Source: Cephalotrichum gorgonifer
Lineage: Eukaryota > Ascomycota > Sordariomycetes > Microascales > Microascaceae
Assembly: GCA_900312665.1 (NCBI GenBank)
Contig: ONZQ02000004.1
Span: forward strand, 1,308,244 to 1,372,243
Length of the DNA stretch: 64,000 bases
Direction: 5' to 3'
Part shown: positions 13,047 through 24,490 of the stretch, one piece after another
How positions within the stretch are numbered: the stretch's first letter is position 1
How the letters are laid out: the number at the start of each line of letters is the position of its first letter
Notes under the pieces: model-generated
What the model was told of the DNA's origin: nothing
What the model saw: the letters and a program-made list of their open reading frames with translations, nothing else
The model's database searches: none
Position numbers and translations under genes: made by a program

Positions 13047-13682
13047 GGACGAAAATGACGAGGTTTCGCAGCTGCTTCTTCCTTTTTAAATGAGACAGAA
13101 ATGATTGATCGATGTCGGTGTTGCCGGAATGGGATGGTGGTACAAGCTTCTTCGGTTGACGTTTGGATTGGATGGACTCTTGGGTTGGAGCTACGAGCGA
13201 GCACGTAGTCAGCGGGCTGGGCTACTTACACTTATTGAAAGCCTCAACCCAACCCCCCAAACAAAAAAACCCCCACGACTTTCGTGACAAAACCCCATCA
13301 TAAGAGGACATGGGTATTCTTTACTCGTTTATATAATCTGACGATCCTCCCTCGAATCGTCCTCGGACAATCTCATCAAAACTCCGCAGCGTTGAGAAAA
13401 ACGCGCACGCACGCACACACACCTACCTACATGTATTCCCAGTTCACGGCGTAGATGATGGCGCCTCCGACTTGTGTATCATCAATCCCCAGCCAGAGCT
13501 CCCGCTCACCCATTCCATCTAATGCCTACCAGCCAGTCATGTAAGTGTTTTATGTCGATAGAAAAACAAAACCAGCACCCGCACCACAGCGCATCCCTCT
13601 CTGGTGACCCGTCCATGCTCATACAGCTCCACCTACTCTCCAAACGCCTCACTCCGTCCCATGCTCGTACAAACACCGCACC
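13047..13682. other. HCS1 promoter region and 3' flank of the DUF202 gene
   Basis: These 0.6 kb separate two genes on the same strand. Counting from the HCS1 start at 12971, they hold its upstream sequence, including a short A/C run at 13255-13275 and a CA-type stretch near 13405-13425. No gene is seen. Confidence 0.5.
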
Positions 13683-15052
13683 CTACAGCTCTCTATCCTT
13701 TGGATTCACCACGATAACGACCACCAAGCTCGCAACCGTCAGCGCGAAGGCCAGGAACGTCACCAGCAATATGATGCCCCTGCTGGCGGGGAACTTCCCC
13801 TGCATGACCCACTTCTGGCTCTCGGTGAACCGACGGTATCCCAGGAACAGCATGACGATGCTGATGCCGAGGAACGTCGCGCCGAGGGGCTTGCCGAGCT
13901 GACGGAGAGTATGGTGTGTCGGGTCGTTGTCATCCGATATGGACCTGTTGAGGCGGAAGAGCTGGGTCACGGCTATCCCGATCGAGGCGAAGGCTAGGGA
14001 GGTCCGCAGCCAGGCGAGGAATGTCCTTTCTATTGGAAGAGCAAAGTCTCAGTGAAACATGTTCGATGCAGGAACTGGGGTGGAGAGGTGATTGGGTAGG
14101 TGGGTATGGGAGGGAGTACGGCGGAGTACGGGGCCATACCTATCGCTAGATGATCTCTCGCCACGCTTCCCTTATTTTCCAGCTCGATCGACTGGAACGG
14201 CTCGAGCAGGGTCTGGTACCACGGGGCTCTCGCCGGCTTGTGTTCCCGCCCCTCGGACTGATCATCTCCCTCCGCTCGGGACTCCGTGGACTCGAACCCG
14301 TTTCCGGTGCCGTTTCTCGCCCGCGCCGAGGTCTCGGACGTCGCTGTGCCCTGGTAGCTCACGTGGCCGCCGCGGGAGACGATTCGCGTCCGCTCGTCGG
14401 CGCTGCTGTCGTCGTAGTCGCCATTGGCCCGGGAAGAGGGCCGCCGCTGACCCAGGATCGACCAGGGGTGGGTTCCGCCTGGGGATCGGGGCATGGGGTG
14501 GTCGGGTAGGTTGTTTGAGATGCTGGCTCTCTCGGCTCGTTCGCGTCCGGTCTGTAGAGGGGGTGGGTAAGAACAGGGAGTCAAAGGTCAGTCCAGAGAT
14601 TTTATTGTCGTTTTTGAGCATGGGTCGGATGGCAATTTGAAGGAGTGAGATGTGAGGTGGGTGCGGCCCCCCCGGAGTGTTGGGTTCCCCATAAATAAAT
14701 GGGGAACTCATGGACGGGGGGAGGGAGGGGAGCTGCGGCGTCGAGCCAAGAAGGTGCTCGGTCGTGACTGGTCCATGCGAATATACTTATTTGCATACAT
14801 ACGGATGCTACTCGCACTCCGAGGGCCCGAACCTGTGGGTCGAACCTCCTAGGGGAGGGGGGGGGCAGGACCTGGGGAGTGAGCGGTCTTGCTGGGGACA
14901 CACCATACCTCGAGAATTTGGTTAATTCGCTCGGCGGTCGTCTGCTTCGACAGCCCATATGAGCTACTCCTCGTCCGCTGCAAGTCAAGAGGGCCAGCAG
15001 GTGATGCTGATGCCTCGGCGGAAGAATTCGCGGGTCCCGGGCGGGGGGCCAT
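13683..15052 (-). CDS. DUF202 (YidH-like) three-helix membrane protein, 300 aa, three exons
   Basis: Exons 15052-14909, 14551-14140 and 14029-13683 join in phase and give 300 residues. The C-terminal 115 residues form a DUF202 domain with three predicted helices: TFLAWLRTSLAFASIG onward at about 189-210, a second at PLGATFLGISIVMLF, and a third at GIILLVTFLAFALTV. The segment SIELENKGSVARDHLAIER just before the first helix is typical of fungal DUF202 proteins and is rebuilt across intron 2, which supports the model. The N-terminal half is Ser/Arg-rich and probably cytosolic. DUF202 has no established function. The start ATG at 15052 is the first usable one, but the frame stays open upstream, so a further 5' exon is possible. 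Both introns use the donor GTATGG. Intron 1 is long, at 357 nt. Confidence 0.85.
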
Positions 15053-16891
15053 GGCTGCCGCTGCTGGGGTTGGTGCCGTTGCTGTTGCGGTTGCGGTGCG
15101 GCCTGGCCTGGGCGTTCGTCTGTATCGTCGCTTCCAATCCGGATCGTGACCGGGCCTTCCCCGGTGGCCGTGCTTTGGCAGGAGGGAAGCAAACTGCAGC
15201 TGAAGTGGAGAACGTGCTGATTGATTGACGAATGAGCCCGGCTCTGGAAATGGGACGCGGCCTGTCGGTGGGGGGAAGGGGATGTGTCGCTTGGCACAGG
15301 TTCAACTCCCTGGCGGGCGTGGCTTACTTTTCGTCGGAATGAGGCCGAAAGGCGTGATATATCGATTCCGTCCTTGACCCTCTTTGGTTTAGACCTTGCC
15401 GAGTCTAAATCCAAGATAAGTCTGGGGATTCGGACTTAGGTCATTAGTTTCGTCCAGTGAGGGTCGCCGAAGCTCAATTGGAGGTCTTGCGCCAGGATCG
15501 GTCGGATGACGCAGTAGCATGGCAATGCTTGGAAGCGCCTAACAGGGACTAGCCGGGAATGCAAGTCATCCGGGTGGCGAGTATGAATGTAGGACTTGTG
15601 CTCGGCACTCTACTAGTACTCTCGATCTGTGCTTGCTCCGATAAGTGACAGGAAGTACAGAGTACTGGCGGAAAGAAAGTAAGAACCCCCACTCTGTGGC
15701 AATATTTGTAGTGTAACGCAGCCATCTGCAAGTTATGGTACGAGTACCGGGATTGATATTGATATGATATAGATATATATATTGATATTGATACCCTCCA
15801 TCTTCCAATACAGCCTTTGCAGCGAGATCGGTAGTACTAATGCTAGGGAAAAAAGAATGCCTACTGCCCCACAATATGTCCTGGCTGTGTGGCGGTCGAA
15901 TCCAATTCTGACCCTCGTCTGTACATGTAGCCCGTGCACTCGTCCGACTACACGTACATCATGATTACTGATCGGGCTGGTCATGTTGGCCCAACGACCA
16001 ACCACAGGTGGATTGCACAGTTAATAACGCGTGGATGACCAGGCTCAGCGGCTTGAGATCTACTCGTGACACGCCCAAGTTCCCGAATAGTATGTACGGA
16101 TAATATCTCCAACTTTCAATCCGAAAGCCGCCTCCAACACTTCATCCCATGCCACCACCCCGACCGCCACGACGACAGCTTCACGACAAATTACCGCCAC
16201 TTAGATGCACCGTAATTACGACTGAGAGACTACTAGTATACTAGCACCGAGCTCCGGCTACCCTCCTCGGCACAGTACCCTCGCCGGCCAAACATCCCCT
16301 TACGAGCACGCTTCTCCGTCGTTCATTGCATGGTCCACCGCCTCAAGGCCTCGAATATACTCATCACCGACCGTCGTTTCCAACGAACCCACGAACTGCA
16401 GACACATTGCCTATTATTTCCCTATGCGAGATCGTTTCGAAACCACACGTAGACGCAATGCCCAATCTCGAACCCGTGGTTCCTCTCCACCATTATGCCC
16501 TCTCTTACTCTTACCACTCCATCAGGTTCGCATGAAGAGGTAGGGATAAGCCACGAACAAGTGACTGCCCAAGGTAGATATTCGGTTTTTTACCGTGTGA
16601 TGCCTACATAGTCGGAGACGGGGTTCCGAGTCGCACCTTACTCTCCAGCCAGGACACATGGATGGAACGGGGCAAGGCTCTCGGACTTCGAAAAGCTGCG
16701 ACGCGTCCATGTGTTTATTGAGGTGAGGTCAAGCGGCGAATGTACGTTCTGCTTACCTGGAAGTCATATCAAGTGCAACAGCCGGTCGACGTGTATGTGT
16801 GCGAGGGGAAGGCACCATCGTGAGCCCCAGCGCCACATAGTTTCATTACGGACCTCTCAATGTTCTTCTTCTTGTTTTTTTAGGCAGCTCT
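15053..16891. other. Intergenic between the DUF202 gene and DPH6, no gene supported
   Basis: This holds the promoter side of the DUF202 gene and the 3' flank of DPH6. An open frame continues on the minus strand to about 15414 but shows no family signature. A dinucleotide-like ATATGATATAGATATATATATTG stretch lies at 15755-15790. A TACGAGTACC hexamer fragment occurs near 15738. No RNA gene was recognised. Confidence 0.45.
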
Positions 16892-19312
16892 CTAAAAGGT
16901 ATCTCTGAACAAGGCCACCGCGACGACGCGCCTCCCATCCACATCCCATATGGACCTGCATGGAATGAAGGGCACGCCGGACGGGGCCTCCCCGCAAGCT
17001 CTCTCCCCTCCATGACCGTCTGAGACTGTGCCGTAAATAAGATACGGGCGAGGAGGCTGCATGGCATCCAGCACATCTACCTCGACTCCGGCGGTAGCCA
17101 TGGTGCCCTTCCAGATCGCCCGGAATACGGATTCCAGGGACTCTATCCCCTCCATCGCCACCTCAGGCTCGCCACTCATCTCCTGTTCTATAGTCACAAC
17201 GTTGTGGAGAAGAGTCTGTTGGCCGCAAGTTACAGCCGTGACACAGCTTCTCCAGTGGACGCTCCTACTCTTGATCGCTGACACTCCCGAGCACGTCCCC
17301 GTCCGAACCGCTCGAGGCTCAACGCCCGAGAGCCCGCCGTGAGCATGCCACTCAACTGCCGCTCCGCGAGGAAGCTCCTCGGCCTCCACCGCAAAGAGTG
17401 GCGGCTCACGCTGCGACAGCCCCTCGGAGTCCTCGAACACCTCCCAGTCGGGCAGGGGAGCCGGGCCGGCGGGACCATCGCCTAGAGTCATATAGTTCGG
17501 GTTATACGTCCTATCCCAAAGATCAGGGCCACTCTGCAGCCCGTCGTCTTCGTCCTCCTCGCCGGGTTCGGCGTGAGCTTCCTTCCAGGCGATCCCGGCT
17601 AGCCTAGCGCGGTGGGCCATCCTTTCGGCATCCGGTGCGCATGGGAAGTAGGCAACGGCGCTGCTCCAGACCTGGACTTGCTTCTCGACACCTATCCTCC
17701 ACAGATGTTGGAGGGAGAGGACGACGGAGAGGGTGAGTGACGCCTCTTCCGAGGGCGGGGGGAGCTCCATGGTGGCGGGGATCAGGGGTATCTGGCCCGC
17801 AATGGCTACCCACCTAGGGCCTCCCGCAGAAGAGGACTCGCTGGTGAAGCGCGACTGGATCGGGACGTCGATGGCCTGGCTGTAAGGCCCAATGTTTGCC
17901 GGCGCCCAGTACGACCTTGACTGCACGTGTAGCCCGTTCCTGTCCCCCGCTGCCAGGTCTGGTCGGTAGGTGATGTAGACGGCGATATTACGGCCCTCTG
18001 GAAGAAGGCCTCCGCAAGAAATAGTGACTCGGGAGGGCGGGTTGGGGAACTGGAATAGAGCACCGTAGATCTTATTCACCGCTGGGAAATCCGACATGCG
18101 GCGTAGCAGCACGATCGTGTTCGTGATGCACCTCGGCGAGGAAGGCTGGACGTGGCCGGCCACTTTATCCATCACGGATCTAGCTTCTTCCTCGATCGAT
18201 GCCCCTAGGGCGAGCGGATCCGCGAAACATCCCCAATGGGTGTCTCCCCCTCCTGTGCTCGGACTATTGCCATCCGCTTGTGCTGAGAGTCTCAGGTCCG
18301 CCAGCCTTGGCAGAGGGTGGTTGACTGCCGGGTCGACTTCTGTCACCGAAGGACCCCCCCTGAGAGCCTCTAATATCGCTGCAAACTTCGAATCCAACAT
18401 ATCTGGCACCCGGACTTGGGCCTCTCCACCACCCTCGCCCCCCTTCTCCTCCACTCTCGCCTCGGAAAAGCTCAACCAGGAACACCCACCTCCCTCTCTC
18501 ACCACCATCCTCGCCCCCTCCTCAACTGCCACCCTACCCCTGAACAGCGACGGCGGCCCGTCCACCACGACGGTCTCGAACTCCCCTCCCTCGCCGAGAA
18601 CAGCACCCTCCCCGCCGCCGTAGAATCTCAGCCCCTTCCTCGCCCTCGCGATGCCCGCCTCGCTACTTATCCTCTCCCACAACATACTCTCATCGAGCCC
18701 CGCGCTCGCAACCTTGATGATCCGCGCGTCGAGCCCCGCGGCGTACATGTCCCTCAATAGCTGGGCGTCGTCCCCCCCCGGTGCCGGGAGGGAGGGGTAC
18801 TTCCACAGGTAGGCGAGGGGGACTAGCTCCAGCCTCACGGCGACGGACTCCACCCTCGTCCGCTGGTACGTGGAGAGGATGGCCCCCGCACACACGGCGT
18901 TCGCCTCCGGGTGCCGCTCCATCACGGCGCGCAGCAGCTCCGTCATCGACTCCGCCTCCTCCTCCGCGCCCCCCGACGCCGCTACCGCCCCGTCGTAGTC
19001 CCGTGCGCTCTGGGCCGCGCCGCCCGTGATAGCGCGCCTGTAGAGCGGCAGCCCCGTCGCCGCCGCGTACAGCGGGATGACGCCGTGGCCGACGGTCTGG
19101 TACATGAAGCTGTTGAGGTCTGAGTCCTCCGGCGCGGGGTGCACCTCGCGCGGCGCCGTCTCCGGGTGGATGGCTTGGACGGCTGCATCGGTGCCCGCGT
19201 GCAGGTTCGCTAGGGCGACGACGCGGTGGTTGTGGCGGAGGCAGTGGAGAATGGAGAAAAAGCTGTCTTTGCCGCCCGATATGAGGGCTATGACGTTGAG
19301 GTTGTCAGGCAT
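16892..19312 (-). CDS. DPH6: Diphthine--ammonia ligase (Dph6), ATP-pyrophosphatase plus two RidA domains, 806 aa
   Basis: Dph6 performs the last step of diphthamide synthesis on elongation factor 2, amidating diphthine with ATP and ammonium in the cytosol. The PP-loop SGGKDS is at residues 12-17, immediately after the start, and the family motif GEGGEFET is at 240-247. The catalytic domain covers about residues 1-290. Two RidA/YjgF-like domains follow, roughly 357-455 and 468-580, the second with IGPYSQAI at 474-481 and AGQIPLIPAT. This three-domain order matches yeast and other fungal Dph6. The ATG at 19312 is chosen because the PP-loop always sits near the N terminus; the frame upstream lacks ATG. 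The gene is intronless, unlike most neighbours. A Gly-rich insert near 283-297 and an acidic EEDEDD stretch in the C-terminal third look like lineage-specific linkers. Confidence 0.93.
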   Translation of the reverse strand: MPDNLNVIALISGGKDSFFSILHCLRHNHRVVALANLHAGTDAAVQAIHPETAPREVHPAPEDSDLNSFMYQTVGHGVIPLYAAATGLPLYRRAITGGAAQSARDYDGAVAASGGAEEEAESMTELLRAVMERHPEANAVCAGAILSTYQRTRVESVAVRLELVPLAYLWKYPSLPAPGGDDAQLLRDMYAAGLDARIIKVASAGLDESMLWERISSEAGIARARKGLRFYGGGEGAVLGEGGEFETVVVDGPPSLFRGRVAVEEGARMVVREGGGCSWLSFSEARVEEKGGEGGGEAQVRVPDMLDSKFAAILEALRGGPSVTEVDPAVNHPLPRLADLRLSAQADGNSPSTGGGDTHWGCFADPLALGASIEEEARSVMDKVAGHVQPSSPRCITNTIVLLRRMSDFPAVNKIYGALFQFPNPPSRVTISCGGLLPEGRNIAVYITYRPDLAAGDRNGLHVQSRSYWAPANIGPYSQAIDVPIQSRFTSESSSAGGPRWVAIAGQIPLIPATMELPPPSEEASLTLSVVLSLQHLWRIGVEKQVQVWSSAVAYFPCAPDAERMAHRARLAGIAWKEAHAEPGEEDEDDGLQSGPDLWDRTYNPNYMTLGDGPAGPAPLPDWEVFEDSEGLSQREPPLFAVEAEELPRGAAVEWHAHGGLSGVEPRAVRTGTCSGVSAIKSRSVHWRSCVTAVTCGQQTLLHNVVTIEQEMSGEPEVAMEGIESLESVFRAIWKGTMATAGVEVDVLDAMQPPRPYLIYGTVSDGHGGERACGEAPSGVPFIPCRSIWDVDGRRVVAVALFRDTF

Positions 19313-21060
19313 GATTTGACGGTTTGCCCGCGCGCGGGCAGGGGCCAGCGGGGTCAGAAGCAAGGGTGGGGGAAGAGGAGGGGGCGTGAGATCGGAGGGA
19401 TGTCGGAATATGCAAGGGGCGAGGGTACACGATGGTTACAAGTGTGAATATGAATAGGCGCGGTGACGGTTCCTGGACCACGTGTCTCTGTCAGGCTGGG
19501 ATGCGTTGGTCGGGTGGCACCTGACATGTGGTGGTCTTGAAAAAGGCTTGCAATATGGCTCCTGTCCAGGGTACATGTAATGAGTGTGAGCGAGGAGCTT
19601 CAGAATTTGTCCCACTTAAAACCCCACCACGCACACTTCCATGTTCATGGTTGGACACACTAAACCACGCACACACGCCCCAAGCGGCCCGAAGCTGCAT
19701 CTTCCCTCCGTGGACAGTCGGAACGATGAGTCTCGATGTGTGCTCCCGAGGAGACATTCCGCAGGGAAATGTAGATCACAATGTAAGCACAGGGGGGTGG
19801 ATTGTCAATACACTCTTTTTTGCACTGGACACATTATCCGCCCTGCTCTGGAACTTTATCTTCAGACTCCTACAGACGCGGCATCGCATACAAGTGTGCG
19901 GTCAAGCTAACATCACCCAACGCCACCCACGCCCAACAATGCATTCCCGCATCAGCTCTTACTTCACTTCTAGGTCTCCTTGCCCAATGCCCGAATCCAC
20001 TACTCAAGATATGCTTCAGTCTCCGTGCCCAATATAACCCCCATGCGTCCCTGGTGTGCCCAGGTGTCCCCAGCCATGCCCGACAACCTTTAGCACCATA
20101 GCCTCCCCCCTTCGCCCCAACGGCCAAGAAGGCACGATTATCGTCACACTAATCCGTCCATACTCGAAACACCACCAGACATCACAGTGGAACGAAGCGA
20201 AATACCAATCAGGAGAACCTTATAGATTTCGGAGAATGAGAGAATCAGAAGTTTGAATCGTACCGTGCCTGATAGCGGTCGGCGAGCGAGAAAACCAGCT
20301 TCTCACCGACGCACTACCAGAGAACATCGAGCTAAATAAAAGGAGTAAGAGAGAGTAAAAGAAGAAAAAGCGAGAACCAAACTAGACGAGGGCATGGTGT
20401 CCACCAATGTCCCAGCGTCCCGGAAGAGAGAAAAGAAATAGTTCTTTCCAAATCTCGTACCAGAAAAATATAACCGATTTGATCGCCCTGTTTGCCGAGT
20501 CTTCGCAATAAAAACACTAAACATCAAAACAACCGTAACAGCGCCCACTCAATTTCCTTCATTTGAGGTCCGTAGTATTCCTGGCTCTTTCCTTCCTTTC
20601 TTGCGTGCCCCGTATCCCTTCCCCGCGCAGCACAATAAAACAATAAACAACTTTTGATTCGCGATGCGTGGTCTTCACCATGGATGGCGGTGGTTTTTCG
20701 GGGTTGCCGTTGATCGATCCGGTCTGACGAAGGGCGGGGTTTAAAAATCTCTATGTTGAGAAAAAAAAGATAAAACAGGTTGGTGTACAAGGTGTGTGAA
20801 GTGAAGAGGATAAAAAGCAAACAGAGGACAGACATCCAGTTGCCTAGATTCTGAGCTCTGATGCGTCGGGGCAGTTAGCGAGACTAACTAACTAGCCCCA
20901 TCGAAGCCCGCGCTGACCGATCTTAGCGACCCGCATGATGGTCGTTAGAAATTCAAGTCATGAAGTCGTAATAGGCATGGGCCGAGCCGGACTTTCCGAG
21001 GCTCGGCGGTTGTGATTGGCGATAGACCCGGCAGAGTGAATCACCCCTCAGAGAGAGAAT
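19313..21060. other. Intergenic between DPH6 and MSN2, no gene supported
   Basis: This contains the DPH6 promoter, which is G-rich around 19360-19400, and the 3' flank of the MSN2-type gene. The latter is A/T-rich between 20330 and 20850, as expected of an untranslated region with termination signals. Open frames in between have no domain content. Confidence 0.5.
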
Positions 21061-23010
21061 CTACTCGGATCGCTTCCTCTTCTTCTTGCCGTCCGACTCT
21101 TCCCCTGACGATCCGTCGCATGAACTCCCAGACATATCGGCGGCAACTTGGAAGAGCACCTTGCCTAGGTCTTGGTAGTCCTCACCAGTGCCCATGAGAG
21201 TAGCGTTGTACATGGCCGCCTCGGGATCATCGATGAGATCCATGACAATGGCACCGCTGCCGTGCGTGCGGGCGTGCTGCGCGAGGTTGTCGCTTCGTGA
21301 GAACGTCTTGCCACAGTCGGTGCACTCAAAAGGCTTATCATGCGTGTGAAGAGACCTGTAGTGCCTCTTGAGGTGCTCCTGGCGACGGAACCTTCGGTTG
21401 CAGAGCTCGCACACAAAGGTCTTGCTCGGGTCCTCCGTGAGGGACTGCTTGCGCCCTCTGCGGTTGGCAGGCGCGGGGTTGACGACACCGGCGCCCTCAG
21501 AGCCTTCAGAGCTCTTGCTGTCGTCTACAGAGCCGCTGCGGTCCTCTTGGGCAGGCGATGCCTGCTTAGTCTTGGCCGACTCGGTACCCGACGCGGCAGT
21601 GTTGACAGCAGGCATCTTGCGGGTCTCCTCCTTGATGGCGGGAGACTTCTTCACCCGCTTGTCACGGTGGGAATCGGTGGCGGTGGCGGCGGCGGCGGGG
21701 TGTACAGGGCTTGGAAGGGTTGGGAAGGGGAAGGTTTCACTCTCGCGGAAGCTAAGCTCCTCGTCGGCAATGAAGCTACCGTGACCAAATGAGACGACAC
21801 TAGATCCAGTGCAGGCCCGAGGTCGCCCACCCTCAGAAGCGGTGACTTGATCGATGTCCACCAGAACAGAGAAGTCAGGCTCGGGCTCGAAGTCAGACGA
21901 ATCCTCAAAAGGCGGAAGGTCAGGGATGACAGCCCCAAAGTCGAAAGTAGCTTGGGTGGCAGCAGCGGCCAAGGGATCGGACTCGAGCTTCCCTTCCTCC
22001 TCAGAAAGGCCCGAGAAATCTAGTGATAGGGCAGGGCTGAGGCCAACAGTCAAATTCCGCGGATCGCAAAAATCAACGTTCTGCTCTGATGAGATGGATC
22101 GGGCGTAGTGAGATGGAGAGGGGGAGAGAGAAGGGCATGCAGAGGCGGAAGAGAAGAGGCTGGCAGAATCAGTGTGCGTAGGTTCTGACAGTTGTGATTG
22201 TGGAAGGTACACTGCCGTTTTGCGTTAGCGTGGTAATTTTAACGACAACAGTGCCAAAATTGGGCAAATAGCAGCATCAACGAGTCCAACCAGGGCAGGG
22301 GCCACCAGGTACGAATAACGCTAGGGAAGAGTGGGCTTTGTGACTTTCAGCGAACCTGCTCCAAAATTGGAACATGCCCCCTTTACAAGCTGCACACCAA
22401 AACAACACACAATAGGAGCACTGGTCGTGCTGGTAGACTCCAGCCGTGCTCGGTAGGAACCTAGTGCAAAAATGACTTTCAAGGGAATGGGGAAAAGAAA
22501 GGGAGTCCTCTTACCAGGCGACAAAGGCGGAGATGAGCCGCTGGCGGGATCAACAGCGAAGTGGTCTGCAGGCTGGAACATCTCCTTCATACCCCCCATG
22601 CCATCAAGACCGGAGAACATGGGGTTCATTGGGGTCTGCAGAACATCGTAGCTGTTGGGGCTACCGACCACGCTGCCAGAGGTGGACAGTGGCGGCGTGG
22701 ATGGGAAGTACCTGTCGTCCGTCTCGACCATGATGGTTGGCTTATGGGAGATGGACTGGGGCGAGGTCATCGGCGTCATGGTGGAAGCCTGGGTGTTGCT
22801 GTAGATGGCCTGTCCGTGTGGTTGCGAGCCGGCCGAGTTTGGTCTGGAGTACATCGGTGTGGAGGGCAGGGTCGGCACCGTCGGGTACATCATGTGTTGC
22901 ATGCCCGGGTGGAAGTGGCCATGCTGCCTCCCGTCTTGCTTGTGTTCCGGGTTGTAGAAGTAGCAGGGTGCTTGCGCAACGGCCTGGGCGGTCATCATGG
23001 CGGGATCCAT
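21061..23010 (-). CDS. msn2: Msn2/Seb1-type C2H2 zinc-finger stress regulator, 548 aa, two exons
   Basis: This is a transcription factor of the Msn2/Msn4 family, which binds the stress response element (core AGGGG) and activates stress genes in the nucleus. Exon 1 is 23010-22515 from an ATG and exon 2 is 22211-21061; they join in phase across a 303-nt intron. The C-terminal pair of fingers has ligands Cys433, Cys436, His449, His454 and Cys462, Cys465, His478, His482, and includes RRQEHLKRH and SRSDNLAQH, the hallmark DNA-contact helices of the family. A basic GRK motif precedes the fingers, and the protein ends in KKKRKR, a probable nuclear signal. The N terminus is rich in Met, Pro, Ser and Gln, typical of an activation region. 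A second acidic patch lies around residues 255-290 (EEEGK, DLPPFEDSSDFEPEPD). Orthology is inferred from the finger pair; regulation by phosphorylation is known in the family but not shown here. Confidence 0.94.
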
Positions 23011-24100
23011 TGCGTCCTAGTCTGTGAGAGACACACACGCTGCGTTAGTCGACCGCGCACTCCGAGCCCCGGAAAACAGGCGAGGGACCCCACAGGAGGG
23101 AGGGGGACCTACCGAGAGCGCAGCTAGGACGACTGTGTGTTTTGTGACTTGTGGAATTAAGTATATTGCGTGTGTCGGTAGTGTACAAGACGTCGTGTGG
23201 TCGTGGTATTCGTGGGGAGTGGCAGATGGCCAAATGACGGTGGTGTTTCGGCTTCTTTAGCAAGGAGTGGACGGCAGACAACTGCGGGTGGGAGTTTGTC
23301 TACTGGTTGACTTCGGGAACTGATGTGTCTACATGAACTTCGTCCGTGTTATATCCTCGGGGAAGAGTAGCAGGCGGGGATATCGATCGGGTGGTCAAAA
23401 GGACGAAAGCTGCGTTGCGTGTCTAAAAAGGAAGGACAGAAGTCTTGAGGGTCTCTCAGGCAAGGTGAACCAAGTCACGAAAGAAGAAACCGAGATGTCA
23501 TGAACAAGAAAAAGAACCAAAAGCAACTCTGTTTCGACAAGGGTCGATATACAGCAGAAGGGGAGAAAAGAGTGTCGGTGGTGAGGGGGACCCTTCAAGA
23601 TATGTATGGGAGAAGCGAAAAAGAACGTCTGGGATGTCACGGGCATTCATTCAAGATAAAGTGCTGCCTCCAAAGTGTGGTAACAAGAGCTTCCTTCGTC
23701 TCCCTCTCTCTGGTTTCCTGGGTGGGACGACCCCTGCAAGATCCGCCCACCCCTTGTACCCGGAAGTCTTTCCTGTCGAGGTCTAACCCATGTCAGCTCT
23801 CCCAAGGGTGGTGGGGAACGGGGGGGTGAGACACGAGCGAGGACGGCGAAAGTTGAGAGGAAAAACTCACGCCCCCCAGTCTCCCCTCCAAGCCCCACCC
23901 CGACACTAAGTGGGGGGGGGCGTGAGCGGGAATGGGGCGTGGTGTCTAGGATCCGGGAACACTTGGACACCGGAGCGTGCTCAGTATCCATTGGAGAGCA
24001 GGCGGCTTCCAAGTTTGGTCTGCGATGGCAGGGTTGCAGGGGAAGACTTGCAGGTACGGGGGTACTTGGGAGGGTATTTTCTTTCTTTCTTTTTTATTCT
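23011..24100. other. Upstream region of the MSN2-type gene
   Basis: About 1.1 kb of likely promoter and leader precede the start at 23010. The sequence is mixed, with pyrimidine-rich blocks on the coding strand near 23395-23530. CCCCT, the complement of the stress-element core, occurs near 23733. That single pentamer is expected by chance, so autoregulation is only a suggestion. Confidence 0.4.
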
Positions 24101-24113
24101 TTTTTTTTTAGAG

Positions 24114-24146
24114 GTATGTACTCGTACTCGTATGAAGTAAGAGTAC
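24114..24146. repeat. TAC(A/G)AG hexamer cluster
   Basis: GTATGTACTCGTACTCGTAT is followed by GAAGTAAGAGTAC. The opposite strand reads as TACGAG hexamers in tandem. Non-coding. Confidence 0.65.
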
Positions 24147-24286
24147 CTGCTTTGCGACCCACCCCACCCACACTGACTGAGGCAGAGGGAAGGCGCAGCC
24201 ACCGACCGACCCAGTGTTCTTGTCCTGGGCCATTGAGGTCTTGCAGCACCGGATACGCGCTGCACCAAAAACGCTGTAGCCAAGTC

Positions 24287-24314
24287 CTTGTACTCGCACT
24301 CGTACTCCGTACTC
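24287..24314. repeat. TAC(A/G)AG hexamer cluster
   Basis: CTTGTACTCGCACTCGTAC is followed by TCCGTACTC: four to five degenerate copies of CT(T/C)GTA with one base-insertion slip. Confidence 0.65.
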
Positions 24315-24450
24315 AGGCCTAGATAGCTGTACGGTGCATGTTCCTGTACCTTCCCAGGTTTCCTGGTTCGCCTCGGCTCGGCTGGCTCTCGCCATTCCGA
24401 AGGACTGGTGGGGTAGTAGGGAAGTGGCCCGTTTAAGCCTCTGTACTTTC

Positions 24451-24490
24451 CTCGTATACTCGTGCTCGTCGTGTGCTCGTACTCGGACTC
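24451..24490. repeat. TAC(A/G)AG hexamer cluster, degenerate
   Basis: CTCGTATACTCGTGCTCGTC is followed by GTGTGCTCGTACTCGGACTC. It contains repeated CTCGTA and CTCGTG units. Confidence 0.55.

Noticed and set aside
13683..15052. First taken for a VTC1-type polyphosphate polymerase subunit
   Set aside because: The DHLA-ER-TFLAWLR motif and three helices fit, but the rebuilt N-terminal half and SIELENKGSVARD segment match fungal DUF202 proteins better.
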